IMG/VR virus record: IMGVR_UViG_3300045136_000373
Span: 1 to 51,689 of that record
Direction: 5' to 3' (one strand)
Length of the DNA: 51,689 nt
Origin: a virus
Part shown: piece by piece, positions 1 to 8,075 of the stretch
Layout: every line of letters starts with the position of its first letter
Position numbering within the stretch: the first letter of the stretch is position 1
Notes under the pieces: generated by a model
What the model was told of the DNA's origin: nothing
Databases searched by the model: none
Seen by the model: only the letters and a program-made list of their open reading frames with translations
Translations under genes and position numbers: made by a program

Positions 1-4
1 TGTA

Positions 5-2383
5 ATGTCTATTACTCCATCTAGTGATTTTTGGAAAGATACTTCATTCCGACCAGCCAATATTATCAATTTAACAGGTCAATTAGATAACGTACAATTC
101 AGCAATCAGCCTTTTGAAAGCACATTTAATGAATGGAATACAAACTGGAATGGACAAGAAGAAATTATTGAAGAGAGAATGATTAATTGGGATTTATGGA
201 ATAGAATCAATTGGCCTAATGGTCTTCCTGCTGGTGTTACACCTGAAAATGTTTCTATTATCCGGCAAGGAGATATCAATCCGTTTACTGGCGAACGATT
301 TATGGACGGAAGACATGAACCAATTGTATTAGGTCCTGATGGTAGAGCAATTGGTTGGTTTGAAGGCGGTATTTCTACAATGTTTAATATTACTCCAGTT
401 TTAGCGTGGACACAAAGAACAGTCCGGCAAACAACACCTCCAACCCCGCCTAGAGTTACACAACCACAACCTGTTACCCGTTCCGTAACATTTTCTGCAC
501 AGGGAACATCTTCAGACAATTTCGTTGTTTCTGTAGATTATCAACCCTTTATTCGCAGCAGAATAATTTCATTTTCTGCATCTGGTATGAAACCAAATAC
601 TCAAGTTTATCCATTTTTTGATAATGTTGATGTTTCACGTCATGTAACACCAACTGGTGGAACACAAGGTGGAGCATTAATTACTTCAGATAATGGAACA
701 ATTTCAGGAACATTTACAATTCCGCAGAATACATTCTTAGTTGGTGATCGGATTTTCCGTTTAACAGATTCACAAACTAATGATCGTTCACAAGAAACCA
801 CATTTGCTGAAGTGAGATATACTGCATTTGGATTACAAGAAACATCTACTACACTTCAAGTAAATGTTAACGTTCAAACACAAAATACTCCTGTTGTTCA
901 ACAAAATCAAAATATTATATTTACACAAACAAATCAGTCTGATTTCATTGATCCATTAGCACAAGATTTTGTTATTGAAAAAGAAAAATATCCATTTGGT
1001 GTATTTTTGAAATCAGTAAACTTGTATTTCCGTAAAAAAGATAATAAAATTCCAATCAAACTCCAGATTAGAAATATGATTAATGGTTATCCCGGTCCAG
1101 TTATTTTAGGTGAAACTATCAAAGAAGCTTCTGCTGTTAATACTAGTACCAACGCATCAGCAGTTACACAATTTGTATTCAATGACCCAATTTATCTTGA
1201 ACCGGGCGGAAATTACTGCATGGCAATTTTGACAGATAGTAAAGAATATGAGCTTTGGGTTGCACAAATTGGTGATCTGGAACTTGGCACAAATCGTTTA
1301 ATTTCAGAACAACCTTATGTTGGCAGCTTGTTCCTTTCACAGAATGCATATACATGGACTGCCGATCAAACTAAAGACTTGAAATTTGTTCTAAATGTTT
1401 GTGAATTTTCTACAGGAAATTATGAAATTGTAATGAGTGATTGGGATGCAAATCATTTTGACAATAAGATTACTTTGAAGACATATCAACAAACACTTTC
1501 CGGCAATAATAAGCTGTATATTCTTGATTTGCTTAAACATAATATTGTTATTGGTTCAAGAGTATCAGGAACAAATATTCCACTTAATACTGTTGTTACT
1601 GCGGTCAATCATATGGAAAATGTGGTGACTTTGAATAACAATGTTTCTGGAAATATTCCAATAAATACAGATATTACTTTCCTTAGAAAGAAAGAATCTT
1701 CACCAACAAAATCATTCATGGATTTGATTTGTTTGAGCGCTTCTGTATTCAATCCTTTGAATGGTTCCACAGTCAATTATTCATATGTTTCAACTCCGAA
1801 AAACGGTTCGCTTGAAACAACATATACACCAATTATTGCAGGAAAAAACACAGTATTTTCTTCACAACGTGAAATTGCTGTTGCTAATGAAAGCTTCAAA
1901 TTGAAAATTTCTGGAACTAATACAAACAAATATGTTAGTCCAGTTTTCAATCTTGAAAGGATGAATTTTGTTGCAGTTGAAAATATCATCAACAATGATG
2001 TTACTGGTGAAACAAGCGCAAAAGGTGGAAATGCTGTTGCTAGATATATCACCAGAAAAATTACCCTTGACGATCCATCTACTTATTTGAAGGTTTATTT
2101 GACTGCATTTAGGCCATCTGGAACTGATGTAAAAGTCTATTATAAGATCAATCCAATTTCTTCAAATTTGAATTTTGAAGATCAAAATTGGATTGAAATG
2201 AATAAAGAAATCAACACAACCTCTTTCTCCAAACAGGAAAATGAATTTATTGAATTTTCATATATTCCATCTTCAACATCACTAACTCCATTTAATGAGG
2301 TTTCAATTAAAATTGTGTTATTGAGCAACAATACAAGTGTTGTACCAAGAGTAGCAGATTTTAGAGCAATTATTCTGGAGTAA
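5..2383 (+). CDS. Large virion structural protein (fibre/baseplate type), possibly 5'-partial
   Basis: A 792-residue open frame from the first ATG. The codon before it is sense and the frame reaches the window edge, so the true start may lie upstream. The N-terminal third is rich in Asn, Gln, Thr and Pro with a Pro/Thr linker near residue 145. About residue 185 the stretch RSRIISFSASGMKPNTQVY resembles a motif recurring in large structural proteins of T4-like marine phages (family recollection, not a search). The rest is beta-rich with no enzyme motif. It heads a plus-strand run of fibre and tail genes, which supports a virion role; exact position in the particle is unknown. Confidence 0.7.
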   Translation: MSITPSSDFWKDTSFRPANIINLTGQLDNVQFSNQPFESTFNEWNTNWNGQEEIIEERMINWDLWNRINWPNGLPAGVTPENVSIIRQGDINPFTGERFMDGRHEPIVLGPDGRAIGWFEGGISTMFNITPVLAWTQRTVRQTTPPTPPRVTQPQPVTRSVTFSAQGTSSDNFVVSVDYQPFIRSRIISFSASGMKPNTQVYPFFDNVDVSRHVTPTGGTQGGALITSDNGTISGTFTIPQNTFLVGDRIFRLTDSQTNDRSQETTFAEVRYTAFGLQETSTTLQVNVNVQTQNTPVVQQNQNIIFTQTNQSDFIDPLAQDFVIEKEKYPFGVFLKSVNLYFRKKDNKIPIKLQIRNMINGYPGPVILGETIKEASAVNTSTNASAVTQFVFNDPIYLEPGGNYCMAILTDSKEYELWVAQIGDLELGTNRLISEQPYVGSLFLSQNAYTWTADQTKDLKFVLNVCEFSTGNYEIVMSDWDANHFDNKITLKTYQQTLSGNNKLYILDLLKHNIVIGSRVSGTNIPLNTVVTAVNHMENVVTLNNNVSGNIPINTDITFLRKKESSPTKSFMDLICLSASVFNPLNGSTVNYSYVSTPKNGSLETTYTPIIAGKNTVFSSQREIAVANESFKLKISGTNTNKYVSPVFNLERMNFVAVENIINNDVTGETSAKGGNAVARYITRKITLDDPSTYLKVYLTAFRPSGTDVKVYYKINPISSNLNFEDQNWIEMNKEINTTSFSKQENEFIEFSYIPSSTSLTPFNEVSIKIVLLSNNTSVVPRVADFRAIILE

Positions 2384-2387
2384 TTCT

Positions 2388-2564
2388 ATGAAAATAGAAA
2401 CAAAAATTCCTTCTCTATATAGAGATTTGAACTCAAAAGCAATATTAATCAAAGATCCAAAAGGAAAAGAATTGTTTCAACAAAAGCAAAAAATGATGCA
2501 AATGGAAAAGGAAATTGAACAACTTAAATCAGCATTACAACAACTATTAGAAAAAAAAGGATAA
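2388..2564 (+). CDS. Small coiled-coil protein
   Basis: A 58-residue frame starting 4 nt after the preceding stop, so translationally linked to it. The N-terminus is basic. The C-terminal half, about residues 30-58, is rich in Lys, Gln, Glu and Leu with heptad-like Leu/Met spacing (MEKEIEQLKSALQQLLEKK), which predicts a short coiled coil. The family is not recognised. Its position between two virion genes suggests a structural or assembly role, which is inference only. Confidence 0.65.
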   Translation: MKIETKIPSLYRDLNSKAILIKDPKGKELFQQKQKMMQMEKEIEQLKSALQQLLEKKG

Positions 2565-2567
2565 ATA
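2560..2567 (+). promoter_or_regulatory. T4-like late promoter, GATAAATA
   Basis: GATAAATA matches the T4 late -10 element TATAAATA at seven of eight positions. It overlaps the stop of the small coiled-coil gene and lies 6 nt before the ATG of the fibre gene at 2574. Family knowledge: late promoters need no -35 element. A second role as part of the Shine-Dalgarno region cannot be excluded. Confidence 0.5.
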
Positions 2568-2573
2568 GAAGAG

Positions 2574-3839
2574 ATGTCATCTATTCTATCAAGAATCAGA
2601 GCCACAGATTCGTTACCACAATGGGCCGAAAAGATCAACCTGTCTTTTGATTTTATTGAAAATTATGCACAATCTTCTGGTAATATTGTCAATTCAATAA
2701 CACCAGCAAATACACAATTGATTGTTTGGAATACAACAATTTCTTCATGGTCTAATGCTACACTAATTGGTCCAATTACAATTGATCCGACATCATTTTC
2801 GTCTAACCAATTTTCTTTTAAAATCAACCCACCATTGATTTCTAATCTGAATGAATTATCAGAAAATGATTTAGATAGAGATAATGATTTTTTTATGGTG
2901 TTAGATGCATCTGCATCTGAAATCAAAAAAATCAAGCTTTCGTCACAGGTTGTAACTCCCGGTGGATCAAATACCAATGTTCAGTTCAATGATTCTGGTT
3001 CATTTGGTGGTTCTAGTGGACTAACGTTTGATAAAACAACAAATAATTTGTCAGTTTCAAATAATGTCTTAGTTGGAAATAGAATAGGTGTCAATAACTC
3101 AAATCCAACATATGCTATTGATGTTACTGGAAGTGTCAATACTACAACAGGTTATAGAATCAATGGTACACAGGTTCTTACATCAACAACATTAGGTTCC
3201 ACGGTTACAACTTCATCTTTGACTTCTCTTGGTGTTTTAACTTCACTTTCAGTTTCTGGAACTGCAAATTTCAATAGCTCATTGACAGCAAATGCAGGAA
3301 TTCTAACAACTTCTATTACAATCAATAACTTAGACGGAACAAGTCAACCATTTCTTTATTTAAATACAAGTAAACAAGTTTTGGCCGCTCGTGGTGTTGT
3401 AGATGATGATTATGGTTTATATTTTCATTCATCTTTTGGAATTTATAATCGCGGGGATTTTACTATTTGGTCTCGTTTACAATCAAATAGCTCATATGGT
3501 TTGATTTTTGCAAAACAAGGAAATACTACCAGTAAAACTGGCCAAATTAATGCTCAAACGAAAATTGGTGGTATTTATGGTACTGGATGGGATGAAACTT
3601 CAAACTTTAGAGCAATTGCTGGAATTGAAATCTATTCAAATGGAACAGTTACATCAACTAGCAGTCCCGGATTTATTCTATTTGCTACAACACCAGCAGG
3701 ATCAATAAATATGGTAGAAAGAGTAAGAATTTCTAGTAATGGTTATGTCGGAATCAGAAATACATTAGGCCCAAGTCTTATAGATTCAACAACTTATAGA
3801 TTAGTCATCCCTGTTGGTACTGATAGATATGCAACATAA
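2574..3839 (+). CDS. Tail fibre-like structural protein
   Basis: 421 residues. N-terminal segment (1-60) begins MSSILSRIRATDSLPQWAEK. A middle motif, NTNVQFNDSGSFGGSSGLTF near residue 140, is the linker often seen between domains of phage fibres, and a close copy ([20 protein letters not shown]) occurs in the collagen-like fibre at 47789. The C-terminal half is Ser/Thr/Asn-rich with a GIGxxxP-like beta repeat (VGNRIGVNNSNPTYAIDV). No enzyme signature. Preceded by a late-type promoter and followed with an 11-nt overlap by the GIY-YIG gene. Likely a distal fibre or baseplate spike subunit. Confidence 0.7.
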   Translation: MSSILSRIRATDSLPQWAEKINLSFDFIENYAQSSGNIVNSITPANTQLIVWNTTISSWSNATLIGPITIDPTSFSSNQFSFKINPPLISNLNELSENDLDRDNDFFMVLDASASEIKKIKLSSQVVTPGGSNTNVQFNDSGSFGGSSGLTFDKTTNNLSVSNNVLVGNRIGVNNSNPTYAIDVTGSVNTTTGYRINGTQVLTSTTLGSTVTTSSLTSLGVLTSLSVSGTANFNSSLTANAGILTTSITINNLDGTSQPFLYLNTSKQVLAARGVVDDDYGLYFHSSFGIYNRGDFTIWSRLQSNSSYGLIFAKQGNTTSKTGQINAQTKIGGIYGTGWDETSNFRAIAGIEIYSNGTVTSTSSPGFILFATTPAGSINMVERVRISSNGYVGIRNTLGPSLIDSTTYRLVIPVGTDRYAT

Positions 3840-4305
3840 TATATATGAAAATCCTTGGCTCTTTAATGGAAAACCATTTTTACCTGAAGATATCAAAAAT
3901 TTTTATGGTTTTGTTTACAAAATTACAAATAAATTGACAGGAAAAGCATATATTGGGCGAAAATATTTTTACAAATCTATAAAGAAAAAAGGTAAACGCA
4001 GAATTTATATTGAATCAGATTGGAAAGATTATTATTCATCTTGCGACGAATTGAAACAAGACGTAAATAAATTTGGAAAAGAAAATTTTTTGCGTGAAAT
4101 AATTTCTTTGCATGAAACCAAGGGAGACACAAATTATTGGGAAAATTATGAATTATTCCGAAATAACGTTTTAGAAGCTGTTGATTTTAAAGGAGAAAAA
4201 TTATACTATAATAACAATATCATGAATCGTTATTTCATCAGAAAAAACAAACCAGTAAGATTGCTTTCGGAGACGTATTATGGCATTCAAACCATCAACT
4301 CTTGA
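3829..4305 (+). CDS. GIY-YIG family endonuclease (homing-like)
   Basis: 158 residues from the ATG at 3829; a longer in-frame start at 3814 is possible. The N-terminal motif GFVYKITNKLTGKAYIGRKY contains the two-strand GIY-YIG core with a following Arg/Lys, and EFLRE-like and NYWE elements further on fit the catalytic Glu. Family knowledge: single-domain phage GIY-YIG nucleases of this type often sit as free-standing mobile genes between structural genes. It overlaps the fibre gene by 11 nt and the tail-tube gene by 26 nt, so it is tightly wedged in. It could instead have a DNA-processing role in the phage. Confidence 0.75.
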   Translation: MQHNIYENPWLFNGKPFLPEDIKNFYGFVYKITNKLTGKAYIGRKYFYKSIKKKGKRRIYIESDWKDYYSSCDELKQDVNKFGKENFLREIISLHETKGDTNYWENYELFRNNVLEAVDFKGEKLYYNNNIMNRYFIRKNKPVRLLSETYYGIQTINS

Positions 4306-4804
4306 TTTTTCAGCACAATCTCTTTTCAAAATGGTGTTTACTAGAATTCCTAATGTTGAATACTATACATTTTCTGTAACAATTCCGGGTATTACTTTAG
4401 GTGAGGCTACACAACCAACTCCGACATTAGATATCCGACTTCCCGGAGATAAACTGGTATTTGATCCATTTGTTTTGACTTTTTTGGTGCAAGAAGATCT
4501 TCAGAATTATGTTGAAATTTATAATTGGTTAATTGGTTTAGGCAAACCAGTTTCTACAGATCAACATAAAGCATTTGTCAGAAAAGGATTTCCAGAAAGA
4601 ACTGAAAAGCAAAACAAATATTCAGATGCAAGTCTTTTCGTACTTACAAACAAAAACAACCCCACGATTGAGGTTGTTTTTCGTGATATTTACCCTATTT
4701 CTTTGTCTACAATTACCTTTGATAGTTCAGTTGGAGATTATGCTGTCTTAACAGCAGATGTTACATTTAACTATCTATATTACGAATTTAGGAAGAAATC
4801 TTAG
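4280..4804 (+). CDS. Tail tube-type protein (gp19 superfamily)
   Basis: 174 residues with GGAG 7 nt before the ATG. The pattern FSVTIPGITLGEATQPTPTL, then LPGDKLVFDPFVLTFLVQED and YNWL, is the layout of T4 gp19-like tube proteins: an N-terminal beta sheet, then a D-x-(F/W)-x-LTF-x-V-x-ED strand pair and a helix. It could be the major tube protein or a related baseplate tube initiator. Its last 17 nt overlap the 3' end of the convergent radical SAM gene. Confidence 0.7.
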   Translation: MAFKPSTLDFSAQSLFKMVFTRIPNVEYYTFSVTIPGITLGEATQPTPTLDIRLPGDKLVFDPFVLTFLVQEDLQNYVEIYNWLIGLGKPVSTDQHKAFVRKGFPERTEKQNKYSDASLFVLTNKNNPTIEVVFRDIYPISLSTITFDSSVGDYAVLTADVTFNYLYYEFRKKS

Positions 4805-5972
4805 TTTTGATTTGAACTAAGACATTTTTTTGAGCTTCTTGAATGAAAGCTTGTCTTCCACTAGCCCAAATTTTATACATTTCTTCTTCTAATTTCTTCA
4901 GAAGAATAGACTTAGACAATGGTAATACTCCTTTTTCAAGATAATCTTTTTCAAAATACTCAAACAAATTATAGTACATTTGACACAAATTTGTTTTATT
5001 GCGCCAATCATATTTGATGCCAGTTCCGGGACATTGACCTTTACAAAAAATAAAAAATCTACAATCTTTACAACCGCCATATTCTTTTGGAGTATTGTAA
5101 AGAGCTAATTGTCTTTCATAACCATGTTGTTCGGCTTTGATTTGTTCAAATCCATCTTTATTTGTGCGATTGCAATTTACCCGTTCTCCTTGTCCGTTGA
5201 TGCCGCGAACAGCATCTGTTGAGTAATAATCGCAAGAATGAAACGTACAAGTAACATTCTCATTTCCAATTAAAATGTTTTTGATATCATTGAAAAGATC
5301 AAATTTGATGTATTTTAAAGTTTTCTCAAATTCGGCCATCTCCAACATTACACGAACATTTTCTTCAGGAGTTAGTGAAAATTTATCGTCAATTTCGTCA
5401 TAATCTACTTGAAGTGTATGTAATCTGGCTCCTTGAATTGCTTTTCTTTCATCATAATCTTTAATCCAAGCTTTTAGTTTAGGCAATTTTTCTGGAATAG
5501 CATTTATTTTATGTAACGTAATAATCAAACTGACGCTCACTCCATTTTTTACACATTTTTCAATATTTTCTAGAGTCTTTTTTGTTGCTAATCTGGTTTT
5601 TTCCAAACTTCCAGCCCAACGTGCATCATTCAACTCGTCTGGCCCGTCCATTGAGATTCCAACATGAACTTTGTATTTTTTGAATAATTCAATGTGTTTA
5701 TCAGTAATTAGAACTCCATTACTTTGAATACCATTTTTACCATAAGCCTTATAACCAAAATTCCATAATTTTTCCAAAGTGTCAATATCTACAAGGAGAG
5801 GTTCACCACCAAAAATAGAAAATTCGCCACCTTCTTTTTTCAGACCTTCAATCATTTTATTAACATCATAATCAAAAACACCATGATTTCCTGCATCACG
5901 AACTGGGTGTTCATAACAATAAGTACAAGAAAGATTACAAGTTACTCCAATTGGGGTGACTTCAATGCTCAT
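4788..5972 (-). CDS. Radical SAM/SPASM maturase-like enzyme
   Basis: 394 residues. The [4Fe-4S]-SAM motif is C12-x3-C16-x2-C19 (CNLSCTYCYEH), followed by GGEP at 55-58, the SAM-contact motif. The C-terminus carries a complete SPASM signature: C247-x14-G262-x4-C267, then C301-x2-C304-x5-C310-x3-C314 and C330. Family knowledge: SPASM enzymes of this type (anSME, PqqE, ribosomal-peptide and triceptide maturases) bind two auxiliary clusters and modify peptides or proteins. It is last in a minus-strand cassette behind the H-x-D repeat protein and a methyltransferase fusion, overlapping the upstream gene by 4 nt (ATGA). Inference: it modifies the H-x-D protein. An anaerobic sulfatase-maturase role is less likely because no sulfatase gene is visible. 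Confidence 0.93.
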   Translation of the reverse strand: MSIEVTPIGVTCNLSCTYCYEHPVRDAGNHGVFDYDVNKMIEGLKKEGGEFSIFGGEPLLVDIDTLEKLWNFGYKAYGKNGIQSNGVLITDKHIELFKKYKVHVGISMDGPDELNDARWAGSLEKTRLATKKTLENIEKCVKNGVSVSLIITLHKINAIPEKLPKLKAWIKDYDERKAIQGARLHTLQVDYDEIDDKFSLTPEENVRVMLEMAEFEKTLKYIKFDLFNDIKNILIGNENVTCTFHSCDYYSTDAVRGINGQGERVNCNRTNKDGFEQIKAEQHGYERQLALYNTPKEYGGCKDCRFFIFCKGQCPGTGIKYDWRNKTNLCQMYYNLFEYFEKDYLEKGVLPLSKSILLKKLEEEMYKIWASGRQAFIQEAQKNVLVQIKTKISS

Positions 5973-6601
5973 ACCGGAAACATCTCCTCTCCGCTCTTAT
6001 ATTTTTCTTCTACGAAATTATACCAAGATCTAAAATATTGGCCCGTTTTTGCTTGTTCTGAAAATGTAGCTGCGATATATTGTTCGCTAGAAGTTAACTC
6101 ACGATCAATAAATGGATATTCTTTTGATAAATTGTGCCATCCATTATCACAATAATTTACAATATCTTTGTAATAACAATAACCATCAGCAAAGAAAAAT
6201 ACTTCTCCCTTTTCAATATTTTCATACATTGATAATGGAGGATTTTGCGAAAAAATTGTCGTTGGATGAATATATAGTACAAATTGTTGTCCTTTTTTGA
6301 CAATATATTTTTCAAGTAAATACTTATAATTGTCTGATACTTCATTGACAACACTTTTTACTTCCGTTGGCGTGACAAAATATAATGGGTAATCTCGTTC
6401 ATCTTTTTTTGCCATATTATAAATTTTAAACAATAATTGTTCTGATGAAAATGGATTAATAATATCATTTTCAATACCTACATACATATTAACATCAAAA
6501 TTCCGTTTGAAACGGCTGATATAATGCCAAATCAAAACCGATTTATCTAATGTAAGATCGTTGACAATAGTCAAAATATTCAATGGTTTTCTCGTATTCA
6601 T
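5969..6601 (-). CDS. Unknown protein in the radical SAM cassette
   Basis: 210 residues, starting 5 nt after the methyltransferase fusion and overlapping the radical SAM gene by 4 nt, so almost certainly co-translated with both. The fold looks alpha/beta: an N-terminal hydrophobic strand (NILTIVNDLT), a central strand FVLYIHPTTIF, then FFFADGYCYY. The arrangement faintly recalls GT-A glycosyltransferases, but the Asp-x-Asp metal site is absent (YIHP in its place). I do not recognise the family. Co-occurrence makes it a likely partner in modifying the H-x-D protein. Confidence 0.75.
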   Translation of the reverse strand: MNTRKPLNILTIVNDLTLDKSVLIWHYISRFKRNFDVNMYVGIENDIINPFSSEQLLFKIYNMAKKDERDYPLYFVTPTEVKSVVNEVSDNYKYLLEKYIVKKGQQFVLYIHPTTIFSQNPPLSMYENIEKGEVFFFADGYCYYKDIVNYCDNGWHNLSKEYPFIDRELTSSEQYIAATFSEQAKTGQYFRSWYNFVEEKYKSGEEMFPV

Positions 6602-6605
6602 ATTA

Positions 6606-8060
6606 TTAGACTCCTTGCAGTACTAATAGATTTTCCTTCTTATTTGTTACAATTTTTGTCAAATATCCATAATATGCTACAACATTTATGCCTTCTCGCT
6701 TATCCATCATTGTAAATTTAAATCCAGCTTTATTCAATAATTTTACCATTTTATCACTTTTTAGATCTTGAATTCTATCGGCATAAGCATAAAAAATAAT
6801 ACGTTGATTTTCATTAAACTTTTTCAAAAAATTCAATGCTGTAAATTCATCTACCTCAAAAAACCGACCCGGCATAATGATACTCAAAGATGGTTCTTCA
6901 ACATAGATATTGGTTTCAAATATATTTCTTGTAACATATTCAGCTTGCGGAAAATTGATTTTTCCGTGTTTAGCACGTTCTTCATCAATTTCAATTCCAA
7001 TATATCTACAATTTAATTTTAAAGATTCTTCAATTCTACGAAGCAATTCTCCATTACCACAGCCATAATCTACTATTGTTTTATAATCCATTCTGTTTTC
7101 TTTTACTAACGAAAGAATTACATCATGTGAATGTTTCATAGCTTCAAAAGAAAAAAACCCATTATCATTCCAAAGATTTTCTAATAAAATTGACCTTTTA
7201 AAAGAATTTGATTCAGTAATTGGAATTTTTGCTTTATTTACATATGGAAATTTATTTCCAGATACACCTTCTTTTGGATATGAATATCCTTGCTTTTGTA
7301 CAACAACTAAATCGGCTGTGGCATCTGTTCTAGTAGAAATTTTCAAAATTGGAGTTTTAATTTCTGCAATTCCATGTAAGGCACTCCATTCCACGGGCCA
7401 TGAAAGCATTTCTTCTAACCAATCCATTTCTTCGTTATATCCCAATTCACGCCCAAATTCTATATTATTTCTAGCAATTCTGTAAGTATTTTCACAGGAA
7501 AAACTGCATGGAAGATGACTTACCGCACGAACGCCAAGCCAACGAAGTAAAATATTACATTCCTTTGGACCTTCAGTTCCATTCAGACTCATTGGATATG
7601 TAGTATCTACAAAATTTTCTTTGACCCAATATTTTTCAAAAAATTCAATACAACAAGAAGGATAATCTAATAATTCTCCAATTTTTGTATTATTATTAGT
7701 TTTCCATGCTTCTTTCCAATTATCAACATATTGTGGTTGTGTATATGCTACTCTATACGAATTTTTTTCTTGCAGGAGAAAATTTCCATGTGTTGAGTTT
7801 GAATAACTATTACCAAGATATGTTTCCTCAAGTATTACTAATTCTACATTATTCGGTAATCTTTTTATTTCATATTCTACATTTTCTTTTTTTAAAAACG
7901 TTAAATTAGATTTTTTACGACCAGTAAATACACTTTTTCTTTCTATATCAAGAAAAGCACTAGAAATTCTATTGATTCTGGATTGCCAAACATCTCTTGC
8001 TTCTGCGGATGCCCAAATAATACGAGTCCAATCAGGCAAAACAAAATTCAATCTTTTCAT
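6606..8060 (-). CDS. DUF483-like domain fused to a class I SAM methyltransferase
   Basis: 484 residues. Residues about 125-240 carry DYPSCCIEFFE (Cys136-Cys137) and LPCSFSCENT (Cys185 and Cys189), a Cys pattern I associate with the DUF483 family. The C-terminal part, from about 325, is a class I methyltransferase: motif I VDYGCGNGELL (330-340) and acidic motif II GIEIDEERA (355-363). It sits between the H-x-D protein (15 nt away) and the unknown gene (4 nt away). The Cys set could bind a metal or the repeat substrate. The substrate is inferred to be the H-x-D protein; a cap-like or DNA target cannot be ruled out. Confidence 0.8.
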   Translation of the reverse strand: MKRLNFVLPDWTRIIWASAEARDVWQSRINRISSAFLDIERKSVFTGRKKSNLTFLKKENVEYEIKRLPNNVELVILEETYLGNSYSNSTHGNFLLQEKNSYRVAYTQPQYVDNWKEAWKTNNNTKIGELLDYPSCCIEFFEKYWVKENFVDTTYPMSLNGTEGPKECNILLRWLGVRAVSHLPCSFSCENTYRIARNNIEFGRELGYNEEMDWLEEMLSWPVEWSALHGIAEIKTPILKISTRTDATADLVVVQKQGYSYPKEGVSGNKFPYVNKAKIPITESNSFKRSILLENLWNDNGFFSFEAMKHSHDVILSLVKENRMDYKTIVDYGCGNGELLRRIEESLKLNCRYIGIEIDEERAKHGKINFPQAEYVTRNIFETNIYVEEPSLSIIMPGRFFEVDEFTALNFLKKFNENQRIIFYAYADRIQDLKSDKMVKLLNKAGFKFTMMDKREGINVVAYYGYLTKIVTNKKENLLVLQGV

Positions 8061-8075
8061 ATATTCTCCCTTTTA

